Source: Helicobacter saguini (GTDB taxonomy: Bacteria; Campylobacterota; Campylobacteria; Campylobacterales; Helicobacteraceae). From it: a stretch of 64,000 bases of DNA. Location of the stretch: positions 1 through 64,000 of the forward strand of contig NZ_JRMP02000004.1 of the NCBI RefSeq assembly GCF_000762875.2, given 5' to 3'. The notes under the pieces were generated by a model. It did not search any database, was not told where the DNA came from, and saw nothing but the letters and a program-made list of their open reading frames with translations. Position 1 is the first letter of the stretch. Each line of letters starts with the position of its first letter. The position numbers and the translations under genes are program-made. Positions 1 through 8,108 of the stretch are shown here, piece after piece.

Positions 1-465
1 TAACTCTTTACTTAGAATCTTTTTTGCTTCTTTGCTTTTAGATTCTAACTTGATATTTAAACTAGATTCTAAAAGTGAATAATTTAATATCGTTAAAACC
101 TTAGAATCTAAAAACACTTGGAGGGTTTGTGTAGAATCTTTAGAATCTAATTTGTCATTGCGAGACTTTTGTAAAAAGTCGTGGCAATCTATGTTGCTAA
201 CTTTATTTTCTTTGTTTAGGCCTTTATTGTTAGAATCTCTTCTGGATTGCTTCATTGCATTCGCAATGACAGAATCTTTAGAATCTTGTAAATAATACAC
301 TTCACCATATTTACCATAAAAGAAGCATTCTTCATTTTCTTTGCTAGATTCTATACCACCTTTTAGTTCTATGCCTTGGAAGTGCATATTAGTGTAGCCT
401 TGTCTTTCTAGCTCCCTAGCATCAAGCATGACATTATTCTTTCTTTCAATGAATGGTTTAGGCAT
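1..465 (-). CDS. Hypothetical protein, 3' end beyond the left edge
   Basis: An open frame starts at an ATG at 465-463 behind a strong ribosome site (AAGGAG, about 6 bases upstream) and stays open to base 1, so the C-terminus is missing. Its start overlaps the stop of the gene upstream by 8 bp, which suggests translational coupling. The first 70 residues or so look like an ordinary soluble protein that I do not recognise. After that the frame runs through AGAWTCT-derived DSK/ESK stretches and a complete palindromic repeat (154-270) that contributes the peptide IDCHDFLQKSRND. It is probably a real gene whose C-terminal half has been remodelled by repeats. A decaying gene that still happens to be open is the alternative. 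Confidence 0.6.
   Translation of the reverse strand, partial: MPKPFIERKNNVMLDARELERQGYTNMHFQGIELKGGIESSKENEECFFYGKYGEVYYLQDSKDSVIANAMKQSRRDSNNKGLNKENKVSNIDCHDFLQKSRNDKLDSKDSTQTLQVFLDSKVLTILNYSLLESSLNIKLESKSKEAKKILSKEL
154..270. repeat. Palindromic repeat element inside a coding region
   Basis: The element has perfect 10-bp terminal inverted repeats, GTCATTGCGA at 154 and TCGCAATGAC ending at 270, with an inner GGATTG/CAATCC-type pair. It shares a block of about 40 bp with the element at 12682-12763 and sits wholly in frame inside the minus-strand gene at 1-465. An AGAWTCT-bearing segment lies between its two arms. Confidence 0.8.
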
Positions 466-1249
466 TTCTTATCTCCTTATTGTGTGCGAGTATATCTCTA
501 TAATCTCCATTATTTCCGTTTATCCCCATATATTTGTCTATAAATGATTGTATATATACACCCCTACTTTCTTTAGAAATAGTGCAAACATTGTAATGAG
601 GTATTTTACTAAAGACAATAGTCTGCTGTATATCCATAGCCAAATGATATGACTTAAGCAACAAAATATCATCACTTGCAAAGTCAAAATCACTAAATAT
701 AAAGTCGCTTTTAAAATCTGCCTTAAAAAATCTTAACTTACCATTCTCTGTTTTCTTAATACACAGCAATGAAACATCACATTGAAAATCTTTATTATAC
801 TGCAATATGTCTTGAAAATAGCATTTTACACACAATCCTACATTTAATCTCATATTTACATCATTTTCTATATGCTCTATATTGCTATCTCTAGGAATAG
901 ATGGTATTTTATTTTGTCCTAGACGATTAAGCTTCTCATCATAAATTAGATGGGAATAAAGCATGGAATTATAATATTCACTAAAAGCCCTTAATCCTTT
1001 CTCGCTTTCCCAAGTAGAATCTAGTTTGCATAAAGTAGCGTAGTTTTGGTAGAAGAGGTTTAGATCTTGCAAGAGACAAGAGATTTTATTACCTTTAGAG
1101 AGAGGGTGTCTGTATATTCCTTTTTGCCTATTGTAAAAATTTGGTTTATTGTCTTTTATATGAGTATGCACTTCGTATGGAGCAAAAGTGGTGGCTTTGT
1201 TAAATCTACTCGCCCCTATTTGCTGAAGCTTATTCATTACAAAATCCAC
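458..1249 (-). CDS. Hypothetical protein
   Basis: A 263-residue frame opening with GTG at 1249. An in-frame ATG at 1237 (residue 5) is an equally good start, and neither has a clear Shine-Dalgarno sequence. I recognise no family. The protein looks soluble, with no signal peptide or obvious membrane segment, and is rich in Asn, Asp and aromatic residues. It is the third gene of a tight minus-strand run: the upstream gene ends 12 bp before it and the downstream gene overlaps its stop by 8 bp, so all four are probably co-transcribed and may act together. Codon use matches the AT-rich neighbours, and it lacks the in-frame DSK tracts common elsewhere. Confidence 0.6.
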   Translation of the reverse strand: MDFVMNKLQQIGASRFNKATTFAPYEVHTHIKDNKPNFYNRQKGIYRHPLSKGNKISCLLQDLNLFYQNYATLCKLDSTWESEKGLRAFSEYYNSMLYSHLIYDEKLNRLGQNKIPSIPRDSNIEHIENDVNMRLNVGLCVKCYFQDILQYNKDFQCDVSLLCIKKTENGKLRFFKADFKSDFIFSDFDFASDDILLLKSYHLAMDIQQTIVFSKIPHYNVCTISKESRGVYIQSFIDKYMGINGNNGDYRDILAHNKEIRNA

Positions 1250-1260
1250 ACAAGAGTTAC

Positions 1261-2247
1261 CTACAACCTTATAATTTTTAAATTCATTTTTTTATCACCA
1301 AAGATTTTTGCATTATTTCTTATGCTATCACTTGATAAAAGGGTTTGGAATAGAATACTTTTACAAATTTTTTGATACTCACTTTTACTTATCTCAATCA
1401 CTTCGCTTTGATATTCTTGAAATGTTTTTAGCGGTCGCATTGTTGTGAGGGTAAAATCTTTGCTAAATATAAGATATTGTTTGTCAATTGAATTCTGTGG
1501 TATTCTGGGAACAAGTAATGATTTATATTGCTCTATTTGAATTTTAGTTAATGTTTTTTTATTTTCTTTAATGATTTCTGTATCATTCCAATGATTATTT
1601 TGAAACACCTTGCCTCCTGTCATATATTTATTTTCTTTATAATTATTAACTAAATTTGTTTGATAGGGACCAAAGCCAAAGAATCCCTCGATAAAATCTA
1701 AATTGCTATATTTAGATTCTGCAAATTCATCAAAAAATACTTGAAAATCATTAAAATTTTTTATTGAACTCATGTTTACATGTTTTATAATTTCCAACCA
1801 CTTAAAAAATGGTTCTGTAATATCCGCATAGCATTGTCTAAGAAACGTAAAATTATTATTAAAAGCTTCTCTTAAAGCCTTATCAAAGTTTTTATTTATA
1901 GATTCTTTGAGATTTAATGTTGTATCCTGCCACGCTTCAAATTCTTTACTTGAAGTAAGATAGTATTTATATTTTTCACTTAATTCATTCTTAAAATCTT
2001 CTAGTGTTTTTTCGTTTATAAAACATTGCATTTGTTCCATATTGATTTTACATTGATTAGCTTGTTCTAGCATATTATGTTTTAGATAATGTTGATATAG
2101 ATTTTCTTGCGTTTTTATTTGTATATTATTACATTTAACTTTTTCTATCTTTAATCCTAAGAATACATGAGGATTCCCCTCGCTACCCATCATAACCCCC
2201 CAATCATTTGCATAGATTCCAAGAGAGTATTTTTTATTATTACTCAT
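1261..2247 (-). CDS. Hypothetical protein
   Basis: About 328 residues from the ATG at 2247, which has a clear GGAG Shine-Dalgarno 5-6 bases upstream. A TTG four codons earlier gives a longer frame but lies over that ribosome site. The start overlaps the stop of the upstream gene (ATGAGTAA), typical of coupled translation. The N-terminus reads like a short soluble domain with a GSEGNPHVFLGLKIEKV-type stretch, followed by a long helical, Lys/Glu/Asn-rich middle and a C-terminal region with no recognised motif. No signal peptide. No function can be assigned; its place in a four-gene coupled set suggests a dedicated multi-protein system. Confidence 0.6.
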   Translation of the reverse strand: MSNNKKYSLGIYANDWGVMMGSEGNPHVFLGLKIEKVKCNNIQIKTQENLYQHYLKHNMLEQANQCKINMEQMQCFINEKTLEDFKNELSEKYKYYLTSSKEFEAWQDTTLNLKESINKNFDKALREAFNNNFTFLRQCYADITEPFFKWLEIIKHVNMSSIKNFNDFQVFFDEFAESKYSNLDFIEGFFGFGPYQTNLVNNYKENKYMTGGKVFQNNHWNDTEIIKENKKTLTKIQIEQYKSLLVPRIPQNSIDKQYLIFSKDFTLTTMRPLKTFQEYQSEVIEISKSEYQKICKSILFQTLLSSDSIRNNAKIFGDKKMNLKIIRL

Positions 2248-2755
2248 TATTTTCTCCAAATAAAATTTTTAACATATACCAATCATACGAGCTAAATCCT
2301 TTTTCATCGTCAAAATTTTCACCAATAATCTGTTTTATAGGACTTATATGCGATGCAATATTTTCAATATCACATCCAATATAGTTTTTTTCGGTGTGGG
2401 GCATGATAAACCACTCTATATAAAAACTACTCCATGATGTATCATAGTGAAAACCAACAATTTTAATATAAACAACCTTTTTACTTATTAAGTCACTAAC
2501 GACAAGAACCTGCGGTATAATCCGTTTATTTGGTAAAAACCACATAAAAGTTTGATAATCAACAGATTTAATATCCAAAATAGGTCTTGCATATACCACT
2601 TTCCCTATCTTTTCTTTACATAATCTCTCATATTCCTTATACTCACTATCCCATTGCTTTGGTATAAACGCTTTATAGCTTGTAGGATAGTAAATACCAT
2701 ATTTATTAGCTATAACTAAGATTCCAAAAAGCCCTAAGATGTAAATTATTTTCAT
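2240..2755 (-). CDS. Hypothetical membrane-anchored or exported protein
   Basis: 171 residues, first gene of the coupled minus-strand group. The N-terminus (residues 2-17) is a hydrophobic segment preceded by one Lys, compatible with an uncleaved signal anchor or signal peptide. The rest is rich in aromatic residues (Tyr, Trp, Phe) and looks like a compact beta-rich extracytoplasmic domain. I do not recognise the family. The 8-bp stop/start overlap with the next gene argues for joint expression. A structural or immunity-like role in a small effector locus would be speculation. Confidence 0.6.
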   Translation of the reverse strand: MKIIYILGLFGILVIANKYGIYYPTSYKAFIPKQWDSEYKEYERLCKEKIGKVVYARPILDIKSVDYQTFMWFLPNKRIIPQVLVVSDLISKKVVYIKIVGFHYDTSWSSFYIEWFIMPHTEKNYIGCDIENIASHISPIKQIIGENFDDEKGFSSYDWYMLKILFGENNE

Positions 2756-2804
2756 ACTATTTCCCTGATACTAGATTCTATCCTACCCTTTAAGAAAATA
2801 TTAG

Positions 2805-3041
2805 AATCTAAATTATAGTTTTTATTTAAAGATTCTATATCATTATTATGGATATGAAATATTAGATTCTACAGAATCTAAGGGAAAAGAAATAAATGAT
2901 TTATTTGCCATAGAAAAGCAAAAAATGCAATATGCAAAAATATTTTTCGATAGTTTAGAAAAACGCGATATAAACGCGAAATTTGAAGTGCAACTAAGTA
3001 AAGATTCTATAATCTCACTTTTGAAAAAACTAGCAAATTAG
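2805..3041 (+). pseudogene. Remnant open frame without a start codon
   Basis: A 78-codon plus-strand frame between two stops, with no ATG near its 5' end. Its second half reads like real protein sequence (an amphipathic helix around IEKQKMQYAKIFFDSLEKR, ending ISLLKKLAN). It is most easily read as the surviving C-terminus of a gene whose 5' part has been lost. No family recognised. Confidence 0.35.
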
Positions 3042-3222
3042 ATTTCTTTTTTGCTTTAAAATAATAAAAATCTACTAAATTATAGAATCTAATTTATAGA
3101 ATCTAAACGTCCTTTTGTAAGCAAAAATCAATTTAGCCTAAAACTTACCAGATGAAATAAAGGTGTTAGTCCCACGCACAAAACATATCGACTTTGAGGG
3201 TTATAACTTTAGATTCTACAAA
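3042..3222 (+). pseudogene. Frameshifted gene remnant
   Basis: Two plus-strand fragments in different frames can be joined by one frameshift near 3150: a piece reading FVSKNQFSLKL, then PDEIKVLVPRTKHIDFEGYN and a tail ending KSYRHDSN that runs into the 3' end of nifU. The second part has the look of a conserved domain end, but I cannot name the family. Together with 2805-3041 this leaves 2756-3222 without an intact gene. Confidence 0.3.
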
Positions 3223-4197
3223 TCATATCGGCATGACTCGAATGTTAGAATCTATTCGTTCTTGTAGCACATTCTCAATCGCAAATAGCGTGCCTGTCGC
3301 CGCGGACGCACAGCCATTACACGCACCCATGTAGCGAATATACACATCAGTAAAGCCATCGCTTGTATCCTTAATATCAAGGATTTCCATATCGCCGCCA
3401 TCCATCATTAGCATCGGGCGAATGTTCTCATCGATTGTCTTATCAATTAGCTTGACTTTTTGCACCGTAGTCATATCTTTAAACGCCAAAATCGCCGCAT
3501 TATCCGCCTTTTCCTTAAGTGCCGCCGCATCCATTTCAGCACGCACATCCGCCAAAATATCCACCAAGTAATACTCGCGTTTCTCATGCCCACCTGGCCT
3601 TACACAGCTTTTGCAAAACGCCCCAGCTTTCGTGTATTGCGTGATTTCTTCCACGCTTTTTAAATCATTTAGCTTGATTACTTCCTTAATCGTGCTTAGG
3701 CTCACGCGCGCACACTCACACACGATAATCTCATCCTCAAAATCCTCCGCATTCTTGCCAAGATAAAGCCCAGCCGCCTTTTTAATCACATCGTAAGCCA
3801 TAACAGAGCAGTGCATTTTCTGCCCAGGCACAGCGGGGGTGTTAGGCTCGTCACGTAGGGCTTTTTCCACATCGATATTTGTGATTTTTACCGCGTCTTG
3901 CACCTTTTTATTTAGGCACAGCTCGACCATCATATCACTACTTGCAATCGCCGTCCCACAGCCAAAACTCTTAAACTTCGCATCGATAATCACATCGTTT
4001 TCATCCACAAGCCAGTAAAGCCGCACCGCATCGCCACAAGATTCAGCGCCATAGTCTGCCACGATTAGCTTTGCGTTTTTCGCGTCAGCATCCTTTTGTG
4101 TCAATACGCCAAGGTGCGTAGGATTGTCCATTCGCTCACTTACTTTTTTTGAGTAGGCGTCCCATAACGCCCCGCCGATTAAGTCATTCTTTGCCAT
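3223..4197 (-). CDS. nifU: NifU-type iron-sulfur cluster scaffold
   Basis: 324 residues with the full three-domain NifU plan. The N-terminal IscU-like scaffold carries Cys54, Cys80 and Cys130. The central BFD-type [2Fe-2S] domain has C160xC162 and C195xxC198. The C-terminal Nfu domain has the CNGC motif at 293-296. It assembles Fe-S clusters from sulfur supplied by a NifS-type desulfurase and passes them to apoproteins. Helicobacter and Campylobacter use this NIF-type system as their general housekeeping machinery. The start has a clean AGGAG site. NifS is usually the adjacent gene in Helicobacter but is not present here: upstream is a 180-bp gap and then a hydrolase. The gene is complete. 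Confidence 0.93.
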   Translation of the reverse strand: MAKNDLIGGALWDAYSKKVSERMDNPTHLGVLTQKDADAKNAKLIVADYGAESCGDAVRLYWLVDENDVIIDAKFKSFGCGTAIASSDMMVELCLNKKVQDAVKITNIDVEKALRDEPNTPAVPGQKMHCSVMAYDVIKKAAGLYLGKNAEDFEDEIIVCECARVSLSTIKEVIKLNDLKSVEEITQYTKAGAFCKSCVRPGGHEKREYYLVDILADVRAEMDAAALKEKADNAAILAFKDMTTVQKVKLIDKTIDENIRPMLMMDGGDMEILDIKDTSDGFTDVYIRYMGACNGCASAATGTLFAIENVLQERIDSNIRVMPI

Positions 4198-4379
4198 TTT
4201 CTCTCCTTTTTGGTTTTGTTTTTAGAATCTTTCTCATTATCATGCTAGATATAAAAGAGTATTTTTTATACTCATTTTCTAACGATGTAATTATAACCAT
4301 AAAATTATCATTTTGTTAATAGTTTTGGAAAAGTTTTTGTGGAAAATTTTATATTTTATTAAAATATTTATGAAATATT

Positions 4380-5735
4380 CTATAATCCGTTGTTTTTTAG
4401 CCATAAAAGTAAGTCGTTTAGGATTTCTTCTTTGTTTATTTCGTTGAAAATTTCATGCCTTGCGTTAGGGTAGAGTTTTAGCGTGACTTTAAAGCCAGAA
4501 GATTCAAAGTTTTGAGCGATGATTTTTACGCCCTTGCCAAAGTTTCCACACGCATCACTCTCGCCACTTAGGATTAAAATCGGCGGTTTTACTCGGTTAG
4601 AATCTTGTAAAACCGAGTTAGAATCTAAAGGCGTTTGCACCCACAAAGTGCCGCGAAATAGGGCAATAAAGCTATCCAGCGAAAAGATAAACTGACACGC
4701 CTTATCAGCCAAATAAGCATCCACGATAGCCTTATCACGACATATCCACGCACAAGGTCCGCTGCTGTGAATATTATCTTTTGATGGGTTAGCAAAAGGC
4801 TTATTAAATCCGCCAAAAGATAGATTATTTATAATTTCTTTTCCTTTAGATTCTAATTTTAAGAACTTTAGCATTTTTGCCAAAGCTATGCCTACTTTCA
4901 ACAATGGATTATTCGCTGGAGAGCCTGAAAGTATTAGTGCGTCAAGGTTTTCACCATACATTTTAAGATAGCCGCGAGACAGAAGTGAGCCCATGCTATG
5001 CCCTAAAAGGACGAATTTTTTGTTTTTGTATTTTTGCTTTAGAATCTGTGTGAGCGAGAACATATCATCAATAGCCTTCATAAAACCATCATTTCCCTGC
5101 GTTGCCTTTTTGACGCTTTTGCGGGAGTCGGCGGTGGTGGCTTGGGTCTTTATGTCTAATAAACTCCCATCGCCGCTGCCTTGACAACCCACAAAATCGC
5201 CTAAAGATGCTTCCGCAGGATTCACCCTAGCAGGTTTGCTTTTAGAATTTGTGTTTTGAGAATATTGTTTAGTGGTAATTCGAGTATCGTGTGTAAGATT
5301 CGCGGGTTGCGTAGATTCGAACGAGGAGATAGAACTAGAACGTTCATCGACGAAGTGAGAATCAAGCTCCCGCGAAGATTGCATACGAGACGACGAATTA
5401 CTCCCGACCATCTCACCCCAAAAATGTGTAGAATCTACACTCTTCCCATGCCCCCTATGGTCGTTAATCCCCACAATATAGCCACGATTTGCAAGATTGC
5501 TACAAAGCCAAGTGTAACGCTCCTTATGCTCGACCATTCCATGTGCGATTTGGATAATCACATTTTTAGATTCTATAGAATCTGTAAAATTTGGCTCATA
5601 AATATCATAAAAAATTTTCAGCCCATCGCTACTATCAAAAGTTAGATTTTTCATAACTTTCAAATTTTCAAAGTTCAAATCACTTTTTGCATTTTGACAA
5701 TCACTTAAGCTAGATTCTAAAGAGCTAGATTCCAT
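4380..5735 (-). CDS. Alpha/beta hydrolase (monoacylglycerol-lipase-like) with a large insertion
   Basis: 451 residues; the Hydrolase_4 / lysophospholipase-type family is normally about 300. Visible motifs are the oxyanion-side IAHGMVEHKERY, the NDHRGHGKS strand-helix, the nucleophile elbow GHSMGS, an Asp-containing LSGESDACG strand and a C-terminal NARHEIFNE carrying the catalytic His, so the triad is intact. Between RGHGKS and the nucleophile elbow lie roughly 110 extra Ser/Asp-rich residues (about 105-215), apparently inserted repeat sequence. It lies 4 bp downstream of the ABC ATPase gene, with its AAGGAG ribosome site overlapping that stop, so the two are probably co-translated. Likely an esterase or lipase acting on acyl glycerides; the substrate is not known. 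Confidence 0.85.
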   Translation of the reverse strand: MESSSLESSLSDCQNAKSDLNFENLKVMKNLTFDSSDGLKIFYDIYEPNFTDSIESKNVIIQIAHGMVEHKERYTWLCSNLANRGYIVGINDHRGHGKSVDSTHFWGEMVGSNSSSRMQSSRELDSHFVDERSSSISSFESTQPANLTHDTRITTKQYSQNTNSKSKPARVNPAEASLGDFVGCQGSGDGSLLDIKTQATTADSRKSVKKATQGNDGFMKAIDDMFSLTQILKQKYKNKKFVLLGHSMGSLLSRGYLKMYGENLDALILSGSPANNPLLKVGIALAKMLKFLKLESKGKEIINNLSFGGFNKPFANPSKDNIHSSGPCAWICRDKAIVDAYLADKACQFIFSLDSFIALFRGTLWVQTPLDSNSVLQDSNRVKPPILILSGESDACGNFGKGVKIIAQNFESSGFKVTLKLYPNARHEIFNEINKEEILNDLLLWLKNNGL

Positions 5736-5739
5736 GACT

Positions 5740-6393
5740 TCACTCCTTTATAATACGCAATTTTTTATCTTCTAAAAGCATTACACGCGTGCAGAAATTC
5801 GCCAAATGGCTATCATGCGTGGCAAGCACCATCGCCGCATTATTTTCACGCACAAAAGATAGCAAATACTGCATAACGCTACGCGCTGTATCCTTATCAA
5901 GATTGCCTGTTGGCTCATCTGCTAGGATAATTTTAGGCTTTTTAGTTAGCACACGAGCGATACTTAAACGCTGTTGCTGACCGCCACTTAGCTCGCCTAT
6001 TTGCTGCTTTAGCGTCCCATCAATGCCAAAATCTTTTAGCATATCCATATCCATTTTCTGCCCTGAAATTAGCTCTGCAATGCGAATGTTATCCCTTGAA
6101 GTAAAGCCGCGAAATAGGTAGTGCGCCTGAAAAATAATGCCTAAAATATTGCGTCTTAAATGCAGTAAATCCCGCTCACTAAGCGTGTAAATATCTTTGA
6201 AATTTGCTAGATTTATAAGCCCATTTTTTGGCTTAAGTAGGGTAGATAAATGATTAAGGATGCTACTTTTCCCACTCCCGCTAACGCCCAAGATTGCGAG
6301 ACTTTCCCCACTTTTAAGGCTAAAAGAAATATTCTCATAAAGCACATTATCAAAGCTGTGGGTTACATTTTGGAGTTCTAGCAGGTTTGTCAT
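5740..6393 (-). CDS. ABC transporter ATP-binding protein, LolD/MacB-like
   Basis: 217 residues, the usual length for a single nucleotide-binding subunit. Motifs in order: Walker A GVSGSGKSS (36-44), Q-loop FQAHYLF, signature LSGGQQQR, Walker B IILADEPTGNLD and the H-loop ATHD. The ADEPTGNLD form is typical of the LolD/FtsE/MacB group, which drives extraction or export rather than import. No permease is adjacent. The next gene downstream is an alpha/beta hydrolase only 4 bp away, a pairing that suggests lipid or lipoprotein-related work. The partner membrane protein must be encoded elsewhere. Confidence 0.9.
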   Translation of the reverse strand: MTNLLELQNVTHSFDNVLYENISFSLKSGESLAILGVSGSGKSSILNHLSTLLKPKNGLINLANFKDIYTLSERDLLHLRRNILGIIFQAHYLFRGFTSRDNIRIAELISGQKMDMDMLKDFGIDGTLKQQIGELSGGQQQRLSIARVLTKKPKIILADEPTGNLDKDTARSVMQYLLSFVRENNAAMVLATHDSHLANFCTRVMLLEDKKLRIIKE

Positions 6394-6478
6394 TTCTTAC
6401 CTTTGGGGATTTTTTATAGAATCTTTAAAATTTTAGCATAATTTTGCTATATAATTATGAGTTTTATAAGGGAAAATA

Positions 6479-7438
6479 ATGGATTTAGAAGTGTTGCAAA
6501 ATTTATATGAATTGTATTTGAAAAAAGAGCTAGGCGATAGCTTTGTGGATAATATGAGAATCCTAAAAAGTTCTAAAAATCATAACTTGCAAAATTTACA
6601 AGTTATGGTGCAAGATTCTATAGATTCTATCAATTTAGATTCTAAAACAAATTTAGATTCTAAAACTTCGCAAAATGTGCCTTTTATGCAATCTTTAGAA
6701 TCTAGTAGCGATGTGGCTTCTCAAGTAAGCCATTGTAAGCTTTGTGATTTGTCAAAAATGGTGCGTGATAATGAGCGATTTTGCGGGTTTTATCCGCTAG
6801 ATTCTATAGAATCTAAGGCAAATTTTGCGTTTAAAGATTCTATGGAATCTAAGCGAGATTCCACGATTTCCCCCACTCTTGCGATTAAGGGGGGAGTAAA
6901 TGAAAATTCACAAGATTCTAAAAAAGATTCTAAACTTCCAAAAATTGCATTTATCATAGAATCTATCCAGCTAAACTTAGCTTTTTCAAAACAAAAAGGT
7001 ATAATAAGTTATAATTTAGATAATCTAGCACAAAACAAAACTAATGAAATGCTAATAAATATTATTGAAAAAGTTTTTAAGCTAGATTCTAAAAATGTGT
7101 GGATTTTACCGCGATTTAAGTGCGCTGATGTGGGGGGAAATCAAACTTTTACCTACAAAATCCGCACGCAAAAGCTAGAAAATGAGCGAAATATCTGCAC
7201 GCAATATCTTAAAAGAGAGCTAGATTCTATGCAGTATGCGGTCTTTTTTGGCGAGCATTTGTGCGAGGATTTTTTCTGCACTTCGTTAAAAAACGCGCAA
7301 GGAAAACTGCTAGAATACGCCAAAACAACTTGCGTTTGCGTTAGCGACCTGCTTCAAATGTTAGCAAACCCAAGCCTAAAAAAAGAGGCAATGATAGCAT
7401 TCACCCTGCTAAAAAACACTATCGATGCTAGAAATTAG
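6479..7438 (+). CDS. Uracil-DNA-glycosylase family-4-like protein, degenerate
   Basis: 319 residues. The architecture follows family-4 uracil-DNA glycosylases: a cysteine pair in HCKLCDLSK near residue 85 (an Fe-S ligand pair in the family), a core strand KIAFIIES where the family has its GEAPG loop, an NVWILPRFKC strand aligning with the YITNxVKCRP segment, and a late CTQYLKREL...YAVFFGEHL. The catalytic GEAPG loop is not recognisable, so base excision activity is doubtful. DSK/ESK tracts and one CCCCCxxxGGGGG repeat (6868-6896) are inserted in frame between the cysteine pair and the core. It converges on flgA with an 8-bp gap. It could be an inactive paralogue or a structural Fe-S protein. 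Confidence 0.6.
   Translation: MDLEVLQNLYELYLKKELGDSFVDNMRILKSSKNHNLQNLQVMVQDSIDSINLDSKTNLDSKTSQNVPFMQSLESSSDVASQVSHCKLCDLSKMVRDNERFCGFYPLDSIESKANFAFKDSMESKRDSTISPTLAIKGGVNENSQDSKKDSKLPKIAFIIESIQLNLAFSKQKGIISYNLDNLAQNKTNEMLINIIEKVFKLDSKNVWILPRFKCADVGGNQTFTYKIRTQKLENERNICTQYLKRELDSMQYAVFFGEHLCEDFFCTSLKNAQGKLLEYAKTTCVCVSDLLQMLANPSLKKEAMIAFTLLKNTIDARN
6868..6896. repeat. C-run/G-run hairpin repeat, in frame
   Basis: The sequence runs TTCCCCCAC, then a short spacer, then GGGGGGAG, and can pair as a hairpin. In frame it encodes SPTLAIKGGV. It resembles the elements at 17762-17800, 18071-18119 and 42009-42042, which encode related Pro/Gly-rich peptides. Confidence 0.5.
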
Positions 7439-7463
7439 TTAGAATCTAGTCTTTGATTCTAAC
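7438..7463. terminator. Inverted repeat between convergent genes
   Basis: GTTAGAATC at 7438-7446 and its exact complement GATTCTAAC at 7455-7463 form a 9-bp stem with an 8-base loop at the convergent 3' ends of the glycosylase-like gene and flgA. There is no U-run on either side, so it is at best a weak terminator. The stem consists of two AGAWTCT motifs. Confidence 0.35.
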
Positions 7464-8108
7464 GGTGTTTTCGTCTATTACTTCGGCGTTTATGACGCGT
7501 TTGCTTTCATTATTTTCTATCTTTATTATATCGCCTTTCATTCCATTTTCAAGGGCTTTCGCACTAAAAATTGCTTCAATGCCGCCACTTTTAAACACCA
7601 CTTTCACATTAGAATCTTTTGGCACTAGAATCTTTCGCGTGATTTTATTTTGCGTTATCATACTATTTATGGGAATATACACTTTCGCGCTACTTTGCAG
7701 TAGCTCGGCACGTGATGCGGGCGGATTTGTAAAAATGTTAAAATCTTGGATTTTTTCGTTGAAATTTACAGGGCGAAAGTTGCTTTTTGGAGCAATATTG
7801 TCAGTTGCATAAAATACTTTTATTTTTGCTTTAATACTATATTTTATATTTTCTTGCATAGTTTTATTATTAATTTTATAACTTAGATTCATATAGCCAT
7901 TAGCATTTTTTGGACTTGTGATTGACTTTGCTATGATGTCTATTGCGTGTAAATCTAGCGTGTTTCGTGTGATTAGCGAAATAGATTCTATAATTATTTC
8001 TGGGTAAGTCGCTTTATATTCTTTAGCGATATAACTCTTTAAAACTTCGACATTATCGGCACTTAAGGCACTTAAACACACAAAAAGTAACACAAAAATT
8101 TTTTTCAT
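7446..8108 (-). CDS. flgA: Flagellar basal body P-ring chaperone FlgA
   Basis: 220 residues with an N-terminal signal peptide (KKIFVLLFVCLSALSA) for export to the periplasm. The second half has the FlgA/SAF-like pattern: FTNPPASRAELLQ, an IPINSMITQNKITRKILVPKDS segment, then VKVVFKSGGIEAIFSAKALENGMKGDIIKIEN, close to the classic chaperone core. FlgA assists assembly of the flagellar P-ring (FlgI) in the periplasm. It stands alone here rather than in a flagellar operon, as is common in Helicobacter where flagellar genes are scattered. No sigma-28 or sigma-54 promoter was obvious upstream. Confidence 0.85.
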   Translation of the reverse strand: MKKIFVLLFVCLSALSADNVEVLKSYIAKEYKATYPEIIIESISLITRNTLDLHAIDIIAKSITSPKNANGYMNLSYKINNKTMQENIKYSIKAKIKVFYATDNIAPKSNFRPVNFNEKIQDFNIFTNPPASRAELLQSSAKVYIPINSMITQNKITRKILVPKDSNVKVVFKSGGIEAIFSAKALENGMKGDIIKIENNESKRVINAEVIDENTVRIKD

